Source: an uncultured Muribaculaceae bacterium (GTDB lineage: Bacteria; Bacteroidota; Bacteroidia; Bacteroidales; Muribaculaceae). From it: a stretch of DNA of 15,289 bases. The stretch lies in NCBI GenBank assembly GCA_910587545.1, contig CAJUMI010000060.1, forward strand, positions 1 to 15,289, given 5' to 3'. Of this stretch, positions 1-7,402 are shown piece after piece. The notes under the pieces are model-generated. The model saw only the letters and a program-made list of their open reading frames with translations, was not told the DNA's origin and searched no databases. The stretch's first letter is position 1. Each line of letters opens with the position of its first letter. Position numbers and translations under genes: made by a program.

Positions 1-37
1 TGCTCCTAAACAGACTTCCCACAAATTAACAATCGTT

Positions 38-1125
38 ATGAAACACCCTCTAAGAATATCTTACTCGTCATCGCGGCTATCGCACTGCTTGCGTCATGCG
101 ACAGCAATAACACTGATAACGAACTGTTTAACGGTGAGATCCGCACGATCAACGATAAAAACGTTGTCAGCAAGGAGATGAAGGTCAAACCGGTGCAACT
201 TGACGGAGAATATTCCGGAATTATTGCCGTCTATGACTCGATACTTATATGCCGGGACGACAGATATCCTGATTTCCTATATTATCTATTCAATGTCGAT
301 TCGGGGAAAGAAATCGGACCTTTCAGCAAGAAGGGCAACGGACCGGAAGAGTTTTCCACAGGAACGCCGGTTTTTCAATTTCACCGCAACGATGGCGATC
401 TTAGAACTCTGATAGGATGAAACCTAGAACGCATGGCCTATTGGAACCTGACAAAGTCGTTAACAAAGGGAGAAGCAGTCTACGATACGATTGTGTCTTA
501 CAGTCCGGGATTGTTCTTTTTTCAAATGCCGGATGGTCATGTTTTCAATGTCGAGTCGACGCAATATACTACTATGACTGAAGCCGTTCCGCCATACTGC
601 GAGCGCATTTCATTTTCCCCGAACCAAACTACTCAAAAAATACCGATTTACAAGACCGACCTTATAAGAGGGGAAAACGAGAATTATCCTGCGGGCACTT
701 TATTGTCATTTTGGAGCGCGATCAAACCGGACGGTTCTAAACTGGTGCAGGCGATGAATTACCTGCCGCAGTTGAATACCATCGACACTCATTCGGGAGA
801 GGTCGTCGCTTACCGCAAAAAAGGCGGACCGGGATATTCCATCCTGCAATCGGATGCAAAAACTTTTGACAGATACTATATATGCGTCCAGGCCGACGAC
901 AAATATATCTATGCGCCCTACTGGGGAAAAGAACAGTGGGACGGTCATGGCAGTCTGCCTGAAATCAATGAAATCCACGTATTTGACTGGGATGGTAATC
1001 TGTGCTATAAGTTGACGGCCGACCGATCATTCTTTGTCGCCTCGCTCGACCCTGTCCGCAACCGTCTCTATTCACGCGATTGGAATACAGATGACATATA
1101 TTATCTGGATCTGAACGAATTGTAG
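38..1125 (+). pseudogene. Broken 6-bladed beta-propeller lipoprotein (BF3164/TolB-like)
   Basis: The frame read from position 52 encodes a lipoprotein signal (KNILLVIAAIALLASCD, lipobox LLASC) followed by a TolB-like beta-propeller body, with the phrase FSKKGNGPEEF that is typical of BF3164-type Bacteroidales lipoproteins. Two lesions are visible. The only sensible start, ATG at 38, is in a different frame from the signal peptide; one extra base in the short C run near 46-49 would give MKHPSKNILL and restore it. A TGA at 418-420 lies in frame between DLRTLIG and NLERMAYWNLTKSL, where a TGG (Trp) codon would read through. The downstream 230-residue part (433-1125) is open and intact. The family is outer-membrane or periplasmic with unknown ligand. 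Either the gene is decayed or the assembly carries two errors here; both lesions would have to be wrong for an intact gene of about 360 residues. Confidence 0.72.
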
Positions 1126-1157
1126 TATATCTTCCTGAAAAAGTTGACCGCACAATT

Positions 1158-1187
1158 GTAAGAGCTTGTTTTAAAACAAGCTCTTAC
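1158..1187. terminator. Perfect 30-nt palindrome between convergent genes
   Basis: The arm GTAAGAGCTTGTTTT is followed immediately by its exact reverse complement, so RNA from either strand can fold into a long hairpin. It lies between the 3' ends of the + lipoprotein pseudogene and the - DUF1573 gene, and the TAA stop of the latter (1184-1186) is inside the right arm. U-tracts after the hairpin are weak on both sides, so termination is inferred from position and stem strength. A half-copy of the same motif occurs at 15262-15276. Confidence 0.6.
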
Positions 1188-2251
1188 TTTGTTATTTCGG
1201 CGACGGCGCGGATGGTGCGGGTTGCATCGGCCGGATCGTTGGTGATCACCGATATGCGGGCGTTGAGCATGTCGTCGAGGACGGCCGGGTCGGTAGTGAC
1301 GGTGATCACGGCTTTTTTGCCGGGCTTGACCGTGGCGCGGTCGATGCCGACGTCGACGCCGCGGTCGACGGTATAGACGCGGCGCACTTCAAGGGGGGTG
1401 CGGCCGGTGTTGCTGAGGATGATTTCGCGGGTGACGCGGCCTGCCCCGCGGTCGAGACGTCCGAAGTCGACACTTTCGTCAGAGAGCACGGCCACGGGCG
1501 CCTTGGCGCGGTCGTCGTCGCTGAGAGTACTGAAATCTTCCTGAATTATGGCAGTCAGGGGCAACGTGAATTGCCGGCCTCCGTCGGTGAGACGGATAGA
1601 GTCTTCGACGAGTCCCCACTCGCCGACTTCGGCGGTGCGCAGGTAGCAGATCACCGAGAGCTGCTCGCCGGGGCCGACAGTACGGGGTTCGAAATTGATG
1701 TCGATATAGCGGGGCTTGGCGACGACGCGCGGAGTGATGCTGTCGGAACTGCGGTTGTAAGCCTCTGCGAAGACGGTCTTGAGGTGGGGACGGTCGACCC
1801 GACCGAACATCACGGCGCGGTCGCGGAAGTGCAACGCTCCCTTGTCGACGGGATAGCGTCCGGCTATGCTTGTCCGGGCGCCGATGACGACTCCTGAGAT
1901 CGTCAGTCTTGTCTTGGCTTCGTTGACTGCATTGGTCTCGACGCTGATTGTCTTGCGGAAACGCCCGGGGCGTCCGGCGGGATTGTAGGCTACGGCGATC
2001 GAGGCCGTGTCGCCCGGAGCAACAGCTTCGGACGGAAAGAGCGGCTGTGTGCAGCCGCATGAGGCGCGTGCGGCAAGTACTGTGAGCGGCGCATCGCCTG
2101 AGTTGACAAAACGGAAGTCGCAACTGACCGCGCCCTGACTCTCGTCAAAGGCACCGAAGTTGTGAGTGATTCCGAGCCATGTAATTTCGGGAGCCGCCGT
2201 GGCGGCAAGCGCTAAGGAGGCAGCACAGATCAGAGCCGAAAGTCGTTTCAT
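1184..2251 (-). CDS. Exported DUF1573 domain protein
   Basis: This 355-residue protein has an N-terminal signal peptide (MKRLSALICAASLALAATAA, residues 1-20) and no lipobox, so it is probably periplasmic. Residues about 23-115 match the DUF1573 pattern: HNFGAF, then FRFVNSGDAPL, then the SCGCT motif at residues 64-68 and P-G-D-T. A second related Ig-like domain lies at about 253-355 (VDFGRL, LSNTGRTPLEV, ITNDP). DUF1573 domains are Ig/ASPM-SPD2-hydin-like beta sandwiches that are abundant in Bacteroidetes and have no agreed function. The gene lies 72 nt downstream of the ion-channel-like gene on the same strand, with its own -7 element in the gap. The start at 2251 directly precedes the signal peptide. 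Family assignment is confident; the role is unknown. Confidence 0.88.
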   Translation of the reverse strand: MKRLSALICAASLALAATAAPEITWLGITHNFGAFDESQGAVSCDFRFVNSGDAPLTVLAARASCGCTQPLFPSEAVAPGDTASIAVAYNPAGRPGRFRKTISVETNAVNEAKTRLTISGVVIGARTSIAGRYPVDKGALHFRDRAVMFGRVDRPHLKTVFAEAYNRSSDSITPRVVAKPRYIDINFEPRTVGPGEQLSVICYLRTAEVGEWGLVEDSIRLTDGGRQFTLPLTAIIQEDFSTLSDDDRAKAPVAVLSDESVDFGRLDRGAGRVTREIILSNTGRTPLEVRRVYTVDRGVDVGIDRATVKPGKKAVITVTTDPAVLDDMLNARISVITNDPADATRTIRAVAEITK

Positions 2252-2303
2252 CGAAGTTTAATATTGAGTTTGGGATTATATATATTTAAAATGTGACGGA
2301 GTG

Positions 2304-2311
2304 CAAATATA
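2304..2311 (-). promoter_or_regulatory. Bacteroidetes -7 element for the DUF1573 gene
   Basis: On the - strand this reads TATATTTG, an exact TAnnTTTG match. It lies just beyond the stop codon of the upstream channel gene and about 50 nt before the DUF1573 start. No good TTTG is seen about 20 nt further upstream, so only half of the promoter is supported. Confidence 0.5.
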
Positions 2312-2323
2312 CGGATTTTATGA

Positions 2324-3031
2324 TTATGTACCGTTCATTTTCCCTTCGCTCCTGTGGTGACGGCGGACATATCGGGTGACGATGTCGCCGAGATAGACCG
2401 TGAAAAGCGGAAACATTATCACTCCCATGCCCGAAAGAACGGCGGCGAGTATCTTTCCGGCGACGGTTACAGGGTTGACCGGAGCACCTATGGTCGTGGC
2501 CTCAAGGCTGCACCACCATAGCGACGACCAGTAGTCGGTGATGTCGGGATTGACGGGCTGCTCCTGCTCGAAGAAGATCAGCGAAGCGAAGTAGACCATC
2601 AGAAAGACTATGCTGACATAAGACCAGAAGATGCCTACAATGCGCGAGGTGGAGACGTAGCTGACCACCAGAGCCATAGCATAAGCGGCGCGCATCAAGG
2701 GGATAAAGCGCACGAAATAGAGCTGCTGGTCGCTGAGTTCGACGTGACAGTGGGCGATGATGTTGAGATAAGGGATAGATACAAGCAAGAATAGGATGTT
2801 GCGTCTGAAGAAACGCCAACGACGGTCCGAGAGGGCCATCTGGATAAAAAATTCGATGATGAAGATGATGCAGACCCACAGCTGGAAGTGCATATAGACG
2901 GGATTGCTCAGGAAGGGCCTTTGCAGGAATGTGTCGATGGAAATAAATAGTATGAGCGCCACTGACAGGCTGAGAACGACCCAATGCAAGGCATTGCCGA
3001 GCTTGTTCCTGATATTTTTTTTCATTGCCAT
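2324..3031 (-). CDS. Voltage-gated-channel-like membrane protein with unusual pore motif
   Basis: The 235-residue protein has the layout of a six-transmembrane ion channel subunit. Hydrophobic segments lie near residues 15-32, 48-67, 78-93, 106-126 and 133-154, followed by a re-entrant pore segment at 166-185 and a last helix at 190-214. The fourth segment has only R108, R114 and R130 nearby, so it is a poor voltage sensor. The pore sequence TTIGAP (179-184) stands where potassium channels carry T-V-G-Y-G-D, so K+ selectivity cannot be assumed. The C-terminus is short and basic, with no RCK/TrkA-type regulatory domain. The start at 3031 gives MAMKKN; a second Met two codons later is equally possible. 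It is divergent from the capsid cassette. Channel family is likely; the transported ion is unknown. Confidence 0.75.
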   Translation of the reverse strand: MAMKKNIRNKLGNALHWVVLSLSVALILFISIDTFLQRPFLSNPVYMHFQLWVCIIFIIEFFIQMALSDRRWRFFRRNILFLLVSIPYLNIIAHCHVELSDQQLYFVRFIPLMRAAYAMALVVSYVSTSRIVGIFWSYVSIVFLMVYFASLIFFEQEQPVNPDITDYWSSLWWCSLEATTIGAPVNPVTVAGKILAAVLSGMGVIMFPLFTVYLGDIVTRYVRRHHRSEGKMNGT

Positions 3032-3165
3032 CGCTTTTTTTGAACTTGTTGAAACGCTTATTAACTAACACTCGCTCACGGCGTAATGTTCTTTTGAGAG
3101 ATGTTTTCGAAGTGTTAAATCGGCCGGATGATCAATTTTGCTAAAAATCATAATGAATTGCATTA

Positions 3166-3173
3166 TAACTTTG
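3166..3173 (+). promoter_or_regulatory. Candidate -7 element for the capsid cassette
   Basis: TAACTTTG is an exact TAnnTTTG match, 73 nt before the first cassette start at 3246, in a 214-nt AT-rich divergent gap. The nearest upstream TTTG (3137-3140) is 25 nt away, longer than the usual 19-21, so the -33 half is weak. The leader after it is A-rich with no clear Shine-Dalgarno sequence. Confidence 0.5.
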
Positions 3174-3245
3174 CAAATGCAAAAAAACACAACAACAGTT
3201 CATTTTTTCATCAATTAATCATCAAACCAAAAACAACAATCGACT

Positions 3246-3536
3246 ATGGAAAATCTTGAAAACATCCACAACATCGCGGAAACCCATGACACCGATCTGC
3301 AGGTCGACGGGACAGCTACAACGACCGCGGCAGACGTGACGGCGCCCGACAGCGATCTGGCGCGAATGCTCGAGGAGGCGGAGCAGCGCGGCTATATGCG
3401 TGGACGCAACGAACGCATCGAGGAGATCGTGATGAAACCGCTCTACGATGACGACTATGGCGACGACAGCAATGATGACGACAGTTGCCCCGGCTTTCTG
3501 ACGCATCTGCGGCCGGGCTTCTGGGACGACATTTAA
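3246..3536 (+). CDS. Small acidic protein at the head of the capsid cassette
   Basis: No named family is recognised. The 96-residue protein has about 25 Asp/Glu against about 7 Lys/Arg by my count. Residues 1-37 look disordered and Thr/Asp-rich. Residues 38-62 (ARMLEEAEQRGYMRGRNERI and on) look helical. An Asp-rich linker (68-79) is followed by a distinct hydrophobic tail, CPGFLTHLRPGFWDDI. It is the first gene of the cassette, 60 nt before the capsid gene. Position immediately upstream of a capsid gene, a helical centre and acidity would fit a scaffolding or capsid-associated protein, and the conserved-looking tail could be a docking peptide; both ideas are inference. It could also be a regulator. 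Confidence 0.7.
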   Translation: MENLENIHNIAETHDTDLQVDGTATTTAADVTAPDSDLARMLEEAEQRGYMRGRNERIEEIVMKPLYDDDYGDDSNDDDSCPGFLTHLRPGFWDDI

Positions 3537-3596
3537 AACACACACCCGACAAACTTCAAATCAATTATTTATCAACTATTTTAAACTTATCAACCT

Positions 3597-4883
3597 ATGT
3601 CAACACAAGTTCTCAGCGGCGAACATTCAGGCCGCCACATCGTAGACGGTCCTCTGACCGTCGCAGTCACCAACGAGGCCGTTCCCGGCCTTATCCGCAA
3701 CACCATCGACCGACGCATCGTCAAAGTGCGTCCGATGGCGACGCCCATCGACCAGATTTCTCGCTGCGCCGGGGCACGTCCCACACGCTCGATGACCGTC
3801 GAATACTACTCCGTCGACCCCAAGAAGCCCCGCACAACCGTAGCTGCCGACGTTCCGGCCGGGCTGGGCAAACGCCGCTCCGACGGCATCTATACTCACA
3901 GCATCTCCACCAAAGAAGACAACATTTTCGAGCCTTCGGAGACTCTGATGCTTCCGGATGTGATTGTCGGGGTCAAGCCCGGCTCGGCAGGCGAGCCGCT
4001 TGTGGTCTACGTTCTTGAGCGCAATGCCGACACCGGTCTTGAGGTCATCGCCATCAACGCCGACCTCACGGAGAACGGCAAGCCCACGATCCCCGCCATA
4101 CCCGAAGGGTCACCGATAGTCAGGATGGGTCGCGCGGCCACCGAACTCGACGTGCAGACTGCCCAGTTCCAGGCGCTGCCGACCAAGAAAGACAATAATT
4201 GTCAAATCTTCAAGATGCAGGTCGAGGAAAGTACATTCCACAAGATAGCCGACAAAGAGGCCGGATGGTCGTTCTCCGACCAGGAAGAGGCGGCGATCAT
4301 CGACATGCGTATGGGCATGGAGAAGAATTTCCTTTTCGGTGCCAAATCGAAAATCGTCGATCCGGTCAAGAACGAGGAAGTGTATCTGACCGGCGGCATC
4401 TGGAATCAGACAGACAATGATTATCAGGTAGACTGCAACAACTTCACCGAAAAAACGCTGATCGACATCGCGCAGAAGGCCTTCACAGGCAACTGCGGAT
4501 CGAAGCGCAAGCTGCTGATCTGCGGCTCCGAACTCATGGGGCTCATCTCCAAGATCGATTGTCAGCGCATACGCCGCAGCAATGACTCGATGATAAAATG
4601 GGGTCTGACATTCAACCAGATCGTCACCAATTTCGGCAACCTCTACATTGTTCATGCCGAAGTATTCGACCAGTGCGGCCACGAATGGGACGGCATGGTG
4701 ATCGACCTCGACTATCTGACGAAGTATGTCCACATACCGTTTCACACCGAGAAACTCGACCTGCGCCGTTCGGGCACACGCAACACCTCGGCCGTGGTGA
4801 TCACCGAGGCGTCGTGTCTGGTGCTCCGCTATCCCCAGTCCCATCTTCGCGTCATCAGCACCAAACCTGTTGAAGAATCATGA
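3597..4883 (+). CDS. HK97-type major capsid protein (SU10/DUF5309-like)
   Basis: This 428-residue protein resembles phage major capsid proteins of the SU10/DUF5309 group. The most telling stretch is MGMEKNFLFG (about 240-249), followed about 20 residues later by YLTGGIWNQ and then a helix and strand ending RKLLICGSELMGLIS, the usual P-domain order of that family. The N-terminal part could form the N-arm and E-loop, and the C-terminal 100 residues are mostly strands with an FHTEKLDLRRSGTRN segment. No prohead protease gene or obvious delta domain accompanies it. The start ATG at 3597 follows an A/T-rich leader; the TGA stop overlaps the next ATG (ATGA at 4880-4883). Length is in the normal range, with no frameshift or internal stop. 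Assigned by pattern recognition rather than a profile search. Confidence 0.72.
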   Translation: MSTQVLSGEHSGRHIVDGPLTVAVTNEAVPGLIRNTIDRRIVKVRPMATPIDQISRCAGARPTRSMTVEYYSVDPKKPRTTVAADVPAGLGKRRSDGIYTHSISTKEDNIFEPSETLMLPDVIVGVKPGSAGEPLVVYVLERNADTGLEVIAINADLTENGKPTIPAIPEGSPIVRMGRAATELDVQTAQFQALPTKKDNNCQIFKMQVEESTFHKIADKEAGWSFSDQEEAAIIDMRMGMEKNFLFGAKSKIVDPVKNEEVYLTGGIWNQTDNDYQVDCNNFTEKTLIDIAQKAFTGNCGSKRKLLICGSELMGLISKIDCQRIRRSNDSMIKWGLTFNQIVTNFGNLYIVHAEVFDQCGHEWDGMVIDLDYLTKYVHIPFHTEKLDLRRSGTRNTSAVVITEASCLVLRYPQSHLRVISTKPVEES

Positions 4884-5455
4884 TAGTCAACTATTCACGC
4901 TCTGAAATGCTCCAGATCTGGCGCCGCTGCGCCGGATTGGAGCCTTCGGCGAGTTCGTGCACGGTGGAGCGCTTTGACGGCATCGACGTCGACACACGCC
5001 TCGAGGGACTGATGAGGCTGTGGTATCTCGCGCTGCTCGACGAGGGCGACATCAACCTCGCCGGCGCTCCGGCCGACGCAACGGAACTTGTCACACCGCT
5101 GCCGCCCGGAGACGACAGCCGCATCGCGACACTGATATGCGCACCGGCGGTGAGGCGCCTGTGCACGATCAGGCTCTCGGGCTGGAAACGCCCTGCGACA
5201 GTGACCGACCGACGCAACGACCTCTACGGCACGGCGCTGCAGGACAACCGCTACTCACGAGCCGGCGCGGTGACTCCGATAGCGTGGTTCGACGGTGACG
5301 GCACGGTCTACGCCACGCCTGCCGGCCCGGAAACGACGGTGGTCTCGGCTACGGCCTATATCGACAACGGCACCGACAGCTATCGGCTCGACGAGCGCGC
5401 CTTGGCGACGATACACGCATTTCTGAAACAGACATCAACTCCTTTAACATTATGA
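4880..5455 (+). CDS. Unknown protein between capsid and portal, probable connector
   Basis: No named family is recognised with certainty. The 191-residue product starts with an alpha-helical region (SRSEMLQIWRRCAGL, residues 6-20) and contains RLEGLMRLWYLALLDEGD at about 40-57. The middle and C-terminal parts are mostly beta: LCTIRLSGWKRPATV at about 94-108, then TVYATPAGPETTVVSATAYI and a terminal helix. Its gene overlaps the capsid stop by ATGA and its own stop overlaps the portal start by ATGA (5452-5455), so all three are probably translationally coupled. The position between capsid and portal genes suggests a head-tail connector or head-stabilising protein. That role is inference from context only. 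Confidence 0.6.
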   Translation: MIVNYSRSEMLQIWRRCAGLEPSASSCTVERFDGIDVDTRLEGLMRLWYLALLDEGDINLAGAPADATELVTPLPPGDDSRIATLICAPAVRRLCTIRLSGWKRPATVTDRRNDLYGTALQDNRYSRAGAVTPIAWFDGDGTVYATPAGPETTVVSATAYIDNGTDSYRLDERALATIHAFLKQTSTPLTL

Positions 5456-6849
5456 GACAGGACACCAACAATCAGGTGCTGCTCGCCGCCGCGGCCTTCC
5501 GCAGCAAACGCGAACGCTTCAAGCGCTACACCTACGGCGACCAGTGGAGCGACATCGTCACCGACCGCCACGGCCGGGCCGTCCGCGAGGGAGACCTGAT
5601 GACACAGTCAGGAGCCAGTCCGCTGACCAACAACATGATCCGTCAGATCGTCAAGATAGTAATCGGACGCTACCGCTCGATGTGCCGCGAGGACGGCAGC
5701 TATGACAGCCGGGCCGTATATGTGAGCGACAACGCTCTGCTCGAACTCGACTGCCGCATGCTCGAGGAATTTCTGATATCGGGCTGCGCGGTGCAGCGTG
5801 TATGCCGCGAGAGCCGCCGCGGACAGTCGAGGGTGTGGATCGACAATGTCGACCCGCGGATGTTCTTTGTAAACTCTTACCGCGACCCCCGCGGCAACGA
5901 CATAGAACTCGCCGGTATGCTCCACGATATGTCGCTTCCCGAGATCGTGACACGCTTTGCCGGCGGCAGCCGCAGACGTGCGGCCGAGCTCGCGAGGATC
6001 TACGCGATGTCGGCGACCGATGAGGTTTTTGCCTCACAGCCGTCGCTCGGCGAGTCTGACGGCAACGCCGACGACTTCTTCAACGCCCCGGCCGGCCGTT
6101 GCCGCGCCATAGAAGTGTGGACGCTCGACTGCCGCAACACTCCGCTACGTCACGGCCGACACGAGGTCAAGTCACTCCGCGCAGGCAATTCGGGCCCGGC
6201 GAGAGTGTCGTTCAGAAACGGCGGCACCCGGCGCCGCAAGGGCGAAGGCCTCGTCACAGGGCGACGGACGTTCGACTTCGTGTGGCACTGCCGATGGTTC
6301 GCTCCCGACGGCACACTGCTCGCGTCGTACGACTCTCCCTTTGCCCACGGCTCTCACCCGTTCGCGGTCAAGCTCTACCCGCTGACCGACGGCGAGGTCC
6401 ACTCCTTCGTCGAGGACGTGATCGACCAACAGCGTTGCATCAACCGCATGATCATGCTGATCGACCGCATCATAGGCACTTCGGCCAAAGGCGTCCTGCT
6501 CTTTCCTATCGAGCAGAAACTCAAGGATCTGTCATGGGAAGAGATCACCGACGCCTGGTCGAGATCAGACGGCGTAATACCCATAGCCGGCCACGGCGCA
6601 CAGATGCCGCAGCAAGTGGTGACTTCGGCGGCCGACTGCGGAGCCTATCAGCTGCTGTCGCTGCAGATGAAGCTCTTCGACAACATTTCGGGCGTAAGCG
6701 ATGTGATCGCCGGCCGCAGTGTGTCGCCGTCGACAGGCAACGCCGTTTATGAAAACCAGCTACGAAACTCGGTCATTGCCCTTGCCGACCTGCTTGACTC
6801 ATTTGCCGCCTTCAGGAGAGATCGTGACTACAAGGTAGACAAATTATGA
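5452..6849 (+). CDS. Phage portal protein (P22/crAss-like), apparently C-terminally short
   Basis: The 465-residue product has features of podovirus-type portal proteins. Near residues 61-77 is NNMIRQIVKIVIGRYRS; then LLELDCRMLEEFLISGCAVQR, an IDNVDPRMFFVN block, ELAGMLHDMSLPEI, a variable Arg/Gly-rich section at about 220-275, the PFAVKLYPLTDGEVHSFVEDVIDQQRCINR region, and finally SVSPSTGNAVYENQLRNSVIALADLLDSFAAFRRDRDYK. Portals form a 12-subunit ring at one capsid vertex through which DNA passes. As I recall, related portals continue past the RDYK block with KxIQQYY and a further domain, whereas this one ends five residues later at VDKL-stop and meets AT-rich DNA. It may therefore lack the C-terminal part. 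The start overlaps the preceding stop (ATGA). Portal identity is likely; function of the short form is unknown. Confidence 0.72.
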   Translation: MRQDTNNQVLLAAAAFRSKRERFKRYTYGDQWSDIVTDRHGRAVREGDLMTQSGASPLTNNMIRQIVKIVIGRYRSMCREDGSYDSRAVYVSDNALLELDCRMLEEFLISGCAVQRVCRESRRGQSRVWIDNVDPRMFFVNSYRDPRGNDIELAGMLHDMSLPEIVTRFAGGSRRRAAELARIYAMSATDEVFASQPSLGESDGNADDFFNAPAGRCRAIEVWTLDCRNTPLRHGRHEVKSLRAGNSGPARVSFRNGGTRRRKGEGLVTGRRTFDFVWHCRWFAPDGTLLASYDSPFAHGSHPFAVKLYPLTDGEVHSFVEDVIDQQRCINRMIMLIDRIIGTSAKGVLLFPIEQKLKDLSWEEITDAWSRSDGVIPIAGHGAQMPQQVVTSAADCGAYQLLSLQMKLFDNISGVSDVIAGRSVSPSTGNAVYENQLRNSVIALADLLDSFAAFRRDRDYKVDKL

Positions 6850-6884
6850 TTATGCAATTTTTATCGGCATTATATATTGCATAA
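6850..6884. repeat. Inverted repeat in AT-rich gap after the portal gene
   Basis: TTATGCAAT (6850-6858) and ATTGCATAA (6876-6884) form a perfect 9-bp inverted repeat around a 17-nt spacer, beginning at the base after the portal stop. No U-tract follows, so a protein-binding operator or processing hairpin is as likely as a terminator. The whole gap 6850-6935 is conspicuously AT-rich within a GC-rich cassette. Confidence 0.5.
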
Positions 6885-6935
6885 ACCAAATTATTATTAT
6901 AATTTTACACGCACAAACAGAAAAACAAAATTACT

Positions 6936-7364
6936 ATGAACAAAAACACACTGATCCAACTGCGCGACGAAGATTTCACCGACTGCCTCCGCACCACCCT
7001 GCGCCGTCTCCGCGACGAGCGCCGTTATCTATCGGCCGAGCACATCATCGCCGAAGCCCTGGCCTCGCGTCCGCGACGCTACTATCTGTCCTACGCCACA
7101 ATCGCCTCGCGGTTGCCGAAGCTGCGCAAAAGCGGCCAGCTGAATGTCGCCGAAGGCAAGCGCGTCAACCGAGCCGTCGGCCAGTGGGCCGACATCAACT
7201 CGGCTGTCGATCGATATCTCAGCCGCCACAAACGGGCCAAAGTCGCCGAAGCCATCACATACGTGGTCAACTTCGAGCGTCCGAGCCGCTTTTTCATCCC
7301 CGATAAAAGGGCTCGCGAGCTGCTGTACAGCCTGGTCCGCCCGACCTACAGCCTTGTTGTTTGA
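6936..7364 (+). CDS. Strongly basic unknown protein of the capsid cassette
   Basis: No named family is recognised. The 142 residues contain about 29 Lys/Arg and about 15 Asp/Glu by my count, a net positive charge that suggests nucleic-acid binding. It looks mostly helical: LRTTLRRLRDERRYLSAEHIIAEALA (18-43), then YYLSYATIASRLPKLRKSG (48-66) that could be a helix-turn-helix, a basic helix AVDRYLSRHKRAKVAEAITYVV (88-109), and a tail with RPSRFFIPDKRARELLYSL. It follows the portal after an 86-nt AT-rich spacer holding an inverted repeat and an A-rich leader. A nucleic-acid-binding structural or regulatory role is inference; no enzyme motif is seen. Confidence 0.62.
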   Translation: MNKNTLIQLRDEDFTDCLRTTLRRLRDERRYLSAEHIIAEALASRPRRYYLSYATIASRLPKLRKSGQLNVAEGKRVNRAVGQWADINSAVDRYLSRHKRAKVAEAITYVVNFERPSRFFIPDKRARELLYSLVRPTYSLVV

Positions 7365-7402
7365 CCCCATCTCCAACCTGACGATTCACTCTATCCGAAA
7401 CT

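Noticed and set aside
418..420. TGA read as selenocysteine or by recoding
   Set aside because: No SECIS-like hairpin is evident after the TGA, the family does not use selenocysteine, and the same gene has a second break, so a nonsense lesion is simpler.
2502..3071. A 189-codon frame on - overlapping the channel gene
   Set aside because: It is an out-of-frame reading of the channel gene; the alternative frame has proper transmembrane segments and a pore segment.
3569..3594. TTATCAAC direct repeats before the capsid start
   Set aside because: Two 8-nt copies (3569-3576, 3587-3594) in an AT-rich 60-nt leader are easily explained by chance.
4110..4844. A 244-codon open frame on - inside the capsid gene
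   Set aside because: It mirrors the capsid codons in a GC-rich gene; there is no promoter, leader or recognisable motif.
6099..6752. A 217-codon Arg/Pro-rich frame on + inside the portal gene
   Set aside because: It is an out-of-frame shadow of the portal codons with biased composition, while the portal frame shows family motifs throughout the same stretch.
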